From Chloroflexota bacterium (GTDB lineage Bacteria > Chloroflexota > Dehalococcoidia > SM23-28-2 > RBG-16-64-32): a stretch of DNA of 19,079 nt. The translations under genes and the position numbers were made by a program. The stretch spans positions 1-19,079 of the forward strand of contig JADFKG010000021.1 in assembly GCA_022565075.1 (NCBI GenBank), written 5' to 3'. Shown here one piece after another: positions 13,369-19,079 of this stretch (position 1 is the stretch's first letter; every line of letters starts with the position of its first letter). The notes below the pieces were generated by a model. That model made no database searches. It had not been told where the DNA came from and was given only the letters and a program-made list of their open reading frames with translations.

Positions 13369-14343
13369 ATGCGACTAGTCTTCGTTCTCGCCGGCCTCAT
13401 CTTCGCCGTGCTCGTCTTCGCCGCCGCCTGCGGTGACGACGACGCCGGTGGCGACGCCGCGCCGGCCGAATCCCAGAAGTTCTTCGATTGCGCCGAGGCG
13501 TTCCCCGGCTCGGCGCCCGATGCCTCCGCCTTCCCCGCGGAGGTCACCGACGGCAGCGGCCGCTCGGTGGCGATCGATGCCGCGCCGCAGGCGATCGCCT
13601 CGCTCTCCGCCGGCCACACCGAGATTCTCTACGCCATCGGCGCGGGTGACGCGATGACGGCCGTCGACAACACGTCCGATTGTCCTGCCGCCACCTCGTC
13701 GCTGGAGCACATCGACGCCTTCAGTCCCAGCGTCGAGTCAATCGTTGCGCTGGAAGCGGACGTGGTCGTCCTCTTCTTCGATCCGGGCGACCTGGTGCAG
13801 AGCCTCGACGATCTGGGCGTTACTGTCCTGATGATGCCCTCGCCGTCGACTATCGCCGGCGTGTACGAGCAGATCGAGATCCTCGGCGACGCCACTGGAC
13901 ACGCGGCGGAGGCCGACGCGCTGATCACTTCGATGAGGGCCGCCGTCGTAACGATCACGACGGATGTGGAAGAGTTCGACGCGCCGACGTTCTTCCACGA
14001 AGTCGACAACACCTACTACACCGCCGGGCCCGGCAGCTTCATCGCCGACCTTTACGGCCAGCTCGGCGCAGAGAACATCGCCGAGTCCACCGGTCAGGCG
14101 TTCCCGCAGATGAGCGCCGAGGCGATCATCGCCGCCGATCCGCAAGTCATTATCCTTGCCGACGAAGACGCTGGCGAGTCGCCGGAAACGGTGGCGGCGA
14201 GGCCCGGTTGGGGCGTGATCGCGGCGGTGCTGGACGGTCGCGTGCACGTTGTCAGCCCGGACATCATCAGCCGGCCGGGGCCGCGCCTCGTCGAGGCGCT
14301 GGAAACGCTCGCCGGCTATCTGTATCCGGAGCTGCCTGAGTGA
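13369..14343 (+). CDS. btuF: Cobalamin-binding lipoprotein of the B12 ABC importer
   Basis: 324 residues. Signal peptide MRLVFVLAGLIFAVLVFAAA with lipobox Cys21, then an acidic linker (CGDDDAGGDA). The periplasmic-binding domain of the BtuF/FhuD class follows: VTDGSGRSVAIDAAPQAIAS, LSAGHTEILYAIGAGDAMTAVDN (typical of corrinoid/heme/siderophore binders), SVESIVALEADVVVLFF, the long backbone helix, and FPQMSAEAIIAADPQVIILADED. The B12 riboswitch directly upstream and btuC/btuD directly downstream fix corrinoid over iron-siderophore as the ligand. ATG follows GGGAGGAACC. Its stop overlaps the btuC GTG by four bases (GTGA). Two Cys beyond the lipobox (about 40 and 94) could form a disulphide. Confidence 0.93.
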   Translation: MRLVFVLAGLIFAVLVFAAACGDDDAGGDAAPAESQKFFDCAEAFPGSAPDASAFPAEVTDGSGRSVAIDAAPQAIASLSAGHTEILYAIGAGDAMTAVDNTSDCPAATSSLEHIDAFSPSVESIVALEADVVVLFFDPGDLVQSLDDLGVTVLMMPSPSTIAGVYEQIEILGDATGHAAEADALITSMRAAVVTITTDVEEFDAPTFFHEVDNTYYTAGPGSFIADLYGQLGAENIAESTGQAFPQMSAEAIIAADPQVIILADEDAGESPETVAARPGWGVIAAVLDGRVHVVSPDIISRPGPRLVEALETLAGYLYPELPE

Positions 14344-15443
14344 GGTTGACCCGGCGGCGAAGTCAGCCGCTCGAGCTGACGACGGCAGCGCCCGAGGCTC
14401 TGATCGCGGGTCTGCGGTCCGCGCTCTGGCCGCGTCTGCTGCTGTCCTGCCTGGCGCTGGCCGTGGCGTTCGTGCTGGGGCTCACTCTCGGCCCGACGGC
14501 GATCTCACCGGGAGACACATTGCGGGTGCTGGCCTCGCACCTGCCGGGCGTCGGCATCTCGGAGGATGTCTCGCTGGCGACACGGACCATCGTCTGGGAC
14601 GTGCGTCTGCCGCGCGTCATCCTCGCTGGCACGGTCGGCGCGACGCTGGCGTTGACCGGCGCGGCCTACCAGGGCGTCTTCCGTAACCCGCTCGCCGACC
14701 CGTACCTCATCGGCGTGGCGACGGGTGCGGCGCTTGGCGCAACGATCGTCATCGTCTCGGACGTTTCCTACGCCTGGGGCGGTATCAGCCTGCTGCCCCT
14801 CGCCGCCTTCGCCGGGGCGATCATATCAGTGGCCGTCGTTTACGGAGTGGCGCGCGTCGGCAACACAGCGCCGACGACGACGCTGATCCTCGCCGGCGTC
14901 GCGCTAGCCTCGCTGTCGACGGCGATCACCTCCTACCTGATGCTGCGCGAAACGACGAACGCGACGGCGATCCTCTCCGTCATCCTCGGCGGCTTCAACA
15001 CCGCGTCGTGGACAAAGGTCCTCTGGGTCCTGCCCTACGCCGTCCCCGCAGGCGTCGTCATCCTCGCCCACGGCCGCATCCTCAACGTCCTCGCGCTCGA
15101 CGAAGAACAGGCGCGCTTCCTCGGCTTAAACGTCGAGCGGACGAAGCTCCTGATTCTGGGCGTCGCCTCGTTGGCCGCGGCGGCCGCGGTTTCGGTGGGC
15201 GGCACGATCGGCTTCGTCGGGCTCATCGTGCCGCACGCCATCCGCCTCGTCTGGGGCCCGGACAACCGCTACCTGCTGCCGCTGTGCATCGTTCTCGGCG
15301 CGGCGTTCCTCATCGGCGCCGATCTCATCGCTCGCACCGCTGACAGCCCGTCCGAGATTCCGGTCGGCATCATCACGGCCTTCTTCGGCGTGCCCTTCTT
15401 CCTGTACCTGCTGCGGCGCGCGCGGCTGGGAGCGTACTTCTAG
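14340..15443 (+). CDS. btuC: Cobalamin ABC importer permease
   Basis: 367-residue FecCD-family permease, about ten TM helices. Family signatures: LRLPRVILAGTVGATLALTG, GAAYQGVFRNPLADPYLIGV, the ATGAALGAT helix, LGLNVERTKLLILG (ATPase-coupling region), GTIGFVGLIVPHAIRLVWGP and ADSPSEIPVGIITAFFGVPF. The N-terminus has about 30 polar residues before TM1, slightly long for the family. Starts with GTG overlapping the btuF stop. Stop overlaps the btuD GTG by one base. Specificity for corrinoid is inferred from the riboswitch and adenosyltransferase. Confidence 0.93.
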   Translation: MRLTRRRSQPLELTTAAPEALIAGLRSALWPRLLLSCLALAVAFVLGLTLGPTAISPGDTLRVLASHLPGVGISEDVSLATRTIVWDVRLPRVILAGTVGATLALTGAAYQGVFRNPLADPYLIGVATGAALGATIVIVSDVSYAWGGISLLPLAAFAGAIISVAVVYGVARVGNTAPTTTLILAGVALASLSTAITSYLMLRETTNATAILSVILGGFNTASWTKVLWVLPYAVPAGVVILAHGRILNVLALDEEQARFLGLNVERTKLLILGVASLAAAAAVSVGGTIGFVGLIVPHAIRLVWGPDNRYLLPLCIVLGAAFLIGADLIARTADSPSEIPVGIITAFFGVPFFLYLLRRARLGAYF

Positions 15444-16279
15444 TGGCCGTCGCGCCGGAGCAGACAGAACTCGCTGCCGAGGTGGAAGGCGTCACCGTGG
15501 CCTACCACTCTGCTGGCCGCGAGATCGTGGCCCTGAGCGCCCTTGACCTGGCGCTGCGGCCGGGCGAGCTCCTGGGCCTGGTCGGTCCCAACGGCTCCGG
15601 CAAGACGACGCTCATCAGGGTGCTCACCGGCGTGGTCCGCCCTTCCGCCGGACGCGTCTGGCTCTCCGGTCGCGACGTGGCGGCGATCCCTCAGGCAGAG
15701 ATCGCGCGTCTGGCCGCCGTCGTCCCGCAGGACCCGGTCCTGCCGCCGGCGTTCCAGAGCCTCGACTGTGTGCTGATGGGGCGCACGCCACACTTGCGCA
15801 TGCTCCAGCAGGAGGGCCCGCGCGACCTCGAAATCGCGCGCCGGGCGATGCTGGCGACTGACACCTGGGGCTTCGCGGACCGGCCCGTAGGTGAGCTGTC
15901 CGGCGGTGAGCGTCAGCGCGTCATCGTGGCGCGGGCGCTGGCGCAGGAGACGCCTGTCCTGCTCCTGGACGAGCCGACGGCGCACCTCGATATCGGTCAC
16001 CAGGGGGCGGTGCTCGGCCTCATGCGCCGCTTCGCGCGGCAAGACGGCTCCGGCGGATCCGCGGGAAAGGCGGTGCTCGCGGTCGTGCACGACCTGACGC
16101 TTGCCGCCCACTACTGCGATCGCCTTGTCATGCTCAACGCCGGTCGTGTCGCCGCCGAGGGCGCGCCGGCGGACGTGCTGCGGCCCGAGCTTCTGCGCGA
16201 CGTCTACGGCGTGGCGGTAACCGTAATCCCGCACCCGGAGACGGGCCGGCCGGTTGTGGCGCCCTCGGACGGCGGCTAG
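15443..16279 (+). CDS. btuD: Cobalamin ABC importer ATPase
   Basis: 278-residue cytosolic ATPase of the FepC/BtuD class. Walker A GPNGSGKTT, Q-loop VVPQDP, the class-typical VLMGRTPHLRML, signature LSGGERQRVIVARALAQ, Walker B VLLLDEPTAHLD with IGHQ after it, and H-loop VVHDLTLAAHYCDRLVML. The C-terminal tail VYGVAVTVIPHPETGRPVV is the short extension usual in this class. GTG start overlaps the btuC TAG by one base, so it is translationally coupled. A Gly/Ser-rich insertion (QDGSGGSAGK) precedes the H-loop strand. Confidence 0.93.
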   Translation: MAVAPEQTELAAEVEGVTVAYHSAGREIVALSALDLALRPGELLGLVGPNGSGKTTLIRVLTGVVRPSAGRVWLSGRDVAAIPQAEIARLAAVVPQDPVLPPAFQSLDCVLMGRTPHLRMLQQEGPRDLEIARRAMLATDTWGFADRPVGELSGGERQRVIVARALAQETPVLLLDEPTAHLDIGHQGAVLGLMRRFARQDGSGGSAGKAVLAVVHDLTLAAHYCDRLVMLNAGRVAAEGAPADVLRPELLRDVYGVAVTVIPHPETGRPVVAPSDGG

Positions 16280-16294
16280 ACTCTGGGCAAGACG

Positions 16295-16870
16295 ATGCCC
16301 GCGAAGAAGCCCCGCAAGAGCATGCTCTACACCCGCACCGGTGACGACGGGACGACGGCGCTGTTTGGCGGCAAGCGCGTTTCCAAAGACGATCCGCGCG
16401 TCGAGGCATACGGCGCGGTGGACGAGCTGAACTCGGTGATCGGTGTCGCGGTCTCGGTGATGCGGCGGCGCAGGCTCATTTCGGTGCTGCAGGGCATCCA
16501 GAACGAGCTCTTCAACGTCGGCTCGGAGCTGGCCAGCGCTGGTGCGAAGCGGGCCGAGGTGGCCGCGCTCTTTACGGACGCCGAGCGAAAGATCGCGGCG
16601 CTGGAGGCGCTTACGGACGAGTACGACGGCAAGGTGCCGGCCCTGCGCACGTTCATCCTGCCGGGCGGCTCACAGGCGGGCGCGCTGCTGCACCTCTGCC
16701 GCACCGTCTGCCGCCGCGCGGAGCGCTCACTCGTGACGCTTGGCCGCAAGGAGAAGGTGAGGCCCGCCATCGGCGCTTACCTCAACCGCCTGTCCGACCT
16801 GCTCTTCGTCCTCGCCCGCTACGAGAACCGCGCCGCGAAGAAGCCCGAGAGCCCGTGGCGCAAGGGATAG
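16295..16870 (+). CDS. pduO: PduO-type ATP:cob(I)alamin adenosyltransferase
   Basis: 191 residues. Transfers adenosyl from ATP to cob(I)alamin to make coenzyme B12. Motifs: YTRTGDDGTTALFGGKRVSK (ATP-binding N-terminal loop, 12-31), EAYGAVDELNSVIG, LQGIQNELFNVGSELA, FILPGGSQAGALLHLCRTVC followed by RRAER with the conserved Arg/Glu, and YLNRLSDLLFVLARYEN near the C-terminus. These define the PduO/MMAB class and exclude BtuR/CobA. It lies 15 bp after btuD and completes the uptake-to-coenzyme route. Start ATG 16295 has GGGCAAG upstream; Met10 just before LYTRTGDDG is the alternative. A corrinoid-dependent enzyme for it is not in the window. Confidence 0.95.
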   Translation: MPAKKPRKSMLYTRTGDDGTTALFGGKRVSKDDPRVEAYGAVDELNSVIGVAVSVMRRRRLISVLQGIQNELFNVGSELASAGAKRAEVAALFTDAERKIAALEALTDEYDGKVPALRTFILPGGSQAGALLHLCRTVCRRAERSLVTLGRKEKVRPAIGAYLNRLSDLLFVLARYENRAAKKPESPWRKG

Positions 16871-16918
16871 CGGGGACGGAGCCCCGGCGCTGAACCCGGC
16901 GCCAGTCGTCGCGAGCGC

Positions 16919-17629
16919 ATGATCCCCGTCGCCGATTCCGTCAGCACGCGGCGCACCCCCTACGTCAACGTCTCCCTGATCATCGTCAGCATCGCCGTCT
17001 TCGTCTACGAGCTAACGCTATCGGCCGCTGACCTCAACCAGTTCTTCCTCGACTACGGCGTCGTCCCGGCCGATATCGACGCCTGGGTGGGCGATCGCTC
17101 GGGCATCGAGGCGCCGCTGACGATCGCGACGGCGGCGTTCGTTCACGGCGGCTGGCTGCACCTGGGCTTCAACATGCTCTTCCTCTGGGTGTTCGGCGAC
17201 AACATCGAGGACGCGCTGGGCCACCTCCCGTACCTCGTCTTCTACCTGCTCGCCGCCGCCGGCGCAGCCGCGCTCCAGGTGGCGACTGACACCGGCTCCG
17301 TGATCCCGATGGTCGGCGCCAGCGGTGCGATCGCCGGCGTGCTTGGCGCCTATCTGATTCTCTATCCGCGGGCAACGGTCGCTGTGCTCTTACCGTTCTT
17401 CTTCTTCATCCCGTTGCCGGTCCCGGCGTTCGTGCTGCTCATCTTTTGGTTCGCGCTCCAGCTCTTCACCGGCATCGCCAGCATCGGCACGTCTGAGGTG
17501 TCGCAGGGCGTCGCGGTCTGGGCGCACGTTGGCGGCTTCATCACCGGCCTCATCCTCATCCTGTTGCTGCGCCCGTTCATACGCACGCGTTCCTACCGGC
17601 GATCGCGCAGGCGCCGGCAGATGTACTGA
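16919..17629 (+). CDS. Rhomboid-family intramembrane serine protease
   Basis: 236 residues, six TM helices. Cleaves membrane-anchored substrates within the bilayer. Catalytic Ser135 in GASGAIAG and His203 in VAVWAHVGGFITGL form the dyad; HGGWLHLGFNMLFLWVFGDN (76-95) carries the oxyanion-hole His81 and Asn85. The N-terminus starts directly with STRRTPYVNVSLIIVSIAVF (TM1), and a basic tail (RTRSYRRSRRRRQMY) follows the last helix. There is a roughly 30-residue periplasmic loop after TM1 and a Phe-rich TM5 (PFFFFIPLPVPAFVLLIFWF). It is separated from pduO by 48 bp with no clear ribosome site, so it may be read through from the B12 operon. Substrate unknown. Confidence 0.92.
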   Translation: MIPVADSVSTRRTPYVNVSLIIVSIAVFVYELTLSAADLNQFFLDYGVVPADIDAWVGDRSGIEAPLTIATAAFVHGGWLHLGFNMLFLWVFGDNIEDALGHLPYLVFYLLAAAGAAALQVATDTGSVIPMVGASGAIAGVLGAYLILYPRATVAVLLPFFFFIPLPVPAFVLLIFWFALQLFTGIASIGTSEVSQGVAVWAHVGGFITGLILILLLRPFIRTRSYRRSRRRRQMY

Positions 17630-17658
17630 TTGGGCGTGCGAGCGTCGGCCCCGTTCCC

Positions 17659-17740
17659 TTAGCGCGCACTAGAATTCTCTTGACTGCTTACCAGCGATTA
17701 TGGCTAAATGGCAGTGCTCCGGCTACGGTCGGCGCGCTAA
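17659..17740. promoter_or_regulatory. Inverted repeat flanking a promoter
   Basis: TTAGCGCGC (17659-17667) and GCGCGCTAA (17732-17740), perfect 9-bp arms 73 bp apart, close to seven helical turns. Between them lies the promoter below, preceded by the palindrome AGAATTCT (17671-17678). Paired operator half-sites with looping are possible; no regulator gene is nearby. Confidence 0.4.
17680..17709 (+). promoter_or_regulatory. Promoter of the ferritin-like gene
   Basis: TTGACT (17680-17685), 18-bp spacer, CTAAAT (17704-17709) with TGG directly before it (extended -10 form). The -10 is poor (about 3 of 6), so this is tentative. Confidence 0.4.
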
Positions 17741-17762
17741 GACCCGCCAAAAGGAGCAGCCC

Positions 17763-19079
17763 ATGTCAGACGCTTCCCCCACGGATATTCCGCCCGAACT
17801 AGTAAAGGTCGCCGAGGAGAAGGACATCCCGCTGGATCTCATCCGGCGCGCCCTCGCCCTCGGCTTCCCGCCGGACGGCATCCGTCAGCAGATGAGCATG
17901 CCGGGCGTCACCGCAGAGGCCGCTGAGAAGCTCATCTCCGAGCAAGAGAAGATCCGCAGCGGCGGCGAGATCACGATCCCGGAGGATGTCCTCGCCCTCT
18001 CCCGCGAGAAGGACTGGCCCGAGGAGCTGATCAAACGCGCACTCACCCTCGGCGCGCCGGCCGCCATGCTCATCCAGCAGATGAAAGCCGGCATCACTGC
18101 CGAGCAGGCCGCGAGCTTCATCGCCCAGCAGGAACGGATGCGTGGCGGTGAGGACGGCGCGCCCAAACTGGACCTCTCCTGGATGAAAGTGCCGACCGAG
18201 TGGGGCATGCGCATTCTTCCGGGCAAGAAGGGGCTCACCACCGGCATGCTCAACGTCGGCACATACGCCGACATCCCTGACTTCTGGCCGTATCACACGG
18301 AGATGCCGCGCGGGGCGCACCCGATCCCCGGCCTCCCGGCGATGGGCTACTCGATCTACGAGAAGGCGGAGCTCTGGTCCGAAAACGCCGCCGACCTCTA
18401 CGAGGAGGCGATTCAGCGCCGCTGGCGGCCCTCGACCGACATCCCGTGGGAGTCGATGGAGGATCTGCCGGACGCTGTCGAGAAGGCAGTCTGCCAGCTC
18501 TGCACGCACATCTGTGAGCGGGCGCTTGTCGCCGGCGACATCGTCGGCGGCTGGCTGCCGGAGATGTCCTACGGCTACCACGAGGTCAAGCTTTACCTCT
18601 CGGTCGCAGAGTTCGACGTCGCGCGCTGGTTCGAGGTGTTCCGCAAGCGGGCGCTGTCCAACGGCGGCGGCCTCGGCATCCAGGCGCCCGGCTACTTTCA
18701 CCGCACACTGATCGACGCTCGCGCCTGGACGGAGGCCTCTGCGGCGCTGCACATCCTGGCCGCAGGCCAGCTGATGATGCTCTTCCAGATCGGCTTGTAC
18801 ACCGCCCACAACGAAGCTGAGCGCACGATCTTCAGCTACTGCATCCAGGACGTCGCCCGCCAGCGTGGGTACGGCTCGCAGCACCTCAAGTACTTCCTGA
18901 GCCGGCACAGCGATCGCCGACAGGAGATTAGCCACCTCCTCAACAAGTACGAGGTCATGCTGGAATACGAGTGGAACGCCGACGAGCCCCTGCGTGGGGC
19001 GCTCATGATCCTCCTCGGCGGTGGTTCCTCGGAGGAGCAGATCGCCGACGGCGCCAGCAAGCTGGAGTACTTCCGCAAG
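17763..19079 (+). CDS. Ferritin-like (diiron-family) protein with N-terminal duplication, 3' end missing
   Basis: The frame from ATG 17763 (AAAGGAG upstream) stays open to the window end: 439 residues, no stop. Residues 9-69 and 72-130 are a tandem duplication: K-D-x-P...LI-x-RAL-x-LG...QQM...T-A-E-x-A...Q-E-x-x-R-x-GGE occurs in both, offset 62-63. Residues ~200-405 resemble the ferritin-like/R2-like family: YEEAIQRRWRPSTDIPW (213-229), HEVKLYLSVAEFDVARWFEV (273-292), FRKRALSNGGGLG, and IFSYCIQDVARQRGYGSQHL (356-375). Where family members have D-E-A-R-H twice, this protein has DVARW (285-289) and DVARQ (363-367), so both E-x-x-H motifs are lost. Glu214/215 and His374 remain. It may be a non-catalytic or differently metallated relative. 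The real function is unknown. Confidence 0.85.
   Translation, partial: MSDASPTDIPPELVKVAEEKDIPLDLIRRALALGFPPDGIRQQMSMPGVTAEAAEKLISEQEKIRSGGEITIPEDVLALSREKDWPEELIKRALTLGAPAAMLIQQMKAGITAEQAASFIAQQERMRGGEDGAPKLDLSWMKVPTEWGMRILPGKKGLTTGMLNVGTYADIPDFWPYHTEMPRGAHPIPGLPAMGYSIYEKAELWSENAADLYEEAIQRRWRPSTDIPWESMEDLPDAVEKAVCQLCTHICERALVAGDIVGGWLPEMSYGYHEVKLYLSVAEFDVARWFEVFRKRALSNGGGLGIQAPGYFHRTLIDARAWTEASAALHILAAGQLMMLFQIGLYTAHNEAERTIFSYCIQDVARQRGYGSQHLKYFLSRHSDRRQEISHLLNKYEVMLEYEWNADEPLRGALMILLGGGSSEEQIADGASKLEYFRK

Noticed and set aside
17799..18935. 378-codon open frame on the minus strand under the ferritin-like gene
   Set aside because: The plus frame has a strong ribosome site, an internal protein repeat and family motifs; the minus frame is its low-complexity shadow.
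1..19079. Search by eye for CRISPR arrays, tRNA/rRNA genes, transposases, phage or toxin-antitoxin genes
   Set aside because: Nothing seen: no regularly spaced repeats, no T-loop-like GTTCRANNC with a cloverleaf, and no matching protein motifs.

Overview
The window is GC-rich (about 63-68% in the lines I counted) and densely packed with genes on both strands. It looks like a chromosomal segment of a bacterium, most likely Chloroflexota or a related high-GC lineage. Reasons: a LexA whose helix-turn-helix resembles the Chloroflexota form as I recall it, a CGAAC-N4-GTTCG SOS box shared by Gram-positives, Actinobacteria and Chloroflexota, abundant family-5 peptide ABC transporters, and a Tat-dependent lipoprotein. 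The taxonomic call is inference. I see no tRNA, rRNA, CRISPR array, transposase or phage gene.

Layout. (1) 1-579: 3' part of purU (+). (2) 589-3787, minus strand: an OppD-type ATPase, an abutting membrane protein, an isopropylmalate-dehydrogenase-family enzyme and a lower-GC, nuclease-like conserved protein. (3) 3788-4103: non-coding, with an extended -10 promoter for the ATPase and two inverted copies of a REP-like hairpin. (4) lexA (-), divergent from a PIG-L deacetylase/FAH hydrolase pair (+). Two promoters share one -35 region and LexA boxes lie among them. (5) 6557-7594, minus strand: three small genes (a hypothetical protein, an ABM-fold protein, a zinc ribbon), followed by a roughly 460-nt non-coding stretch with repeated hairpins, a candidate terminator-ended leader or small RNA, a 17-bp palindrome and the promoter of the next operon. 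(6) 8059-12113: two peptide-transporter permeases and a Tat lipoprotein solute-binding protein, closed by a strong hairpin. (7) 12183-12974 (-): an SDR protein whose YxxxK motif reads SNATR. (8) 13034-16870: promoter, cobalamin riboswitch, intrinsic terminator, then btuF-btuC-btuD and a PduO-type adenosyltransferase. This is a coherent corrinoid uptake and activation operon. (9) a rhomboid protease, then (10) a 3'-truncated ferritin-like protein with an N-terminal tandem duplication.

Best candidates for something undescribed. First, the terminal ferritin-like protein: both places where the diiron family has an E-x-x-H motif read D-V-A-R-W and D-V-A-R-Q, and a duplicated ~62-residue helical module precedes them. 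Second, the structured, terminator-ended minus-strand RNA candidate before the zinc-ribbon gene. Third, the shared-promoter SOS arrangement at lexA, and the SDR with a rewritten active site. The B12 operon is the clearest functional unit but is of a known kind.
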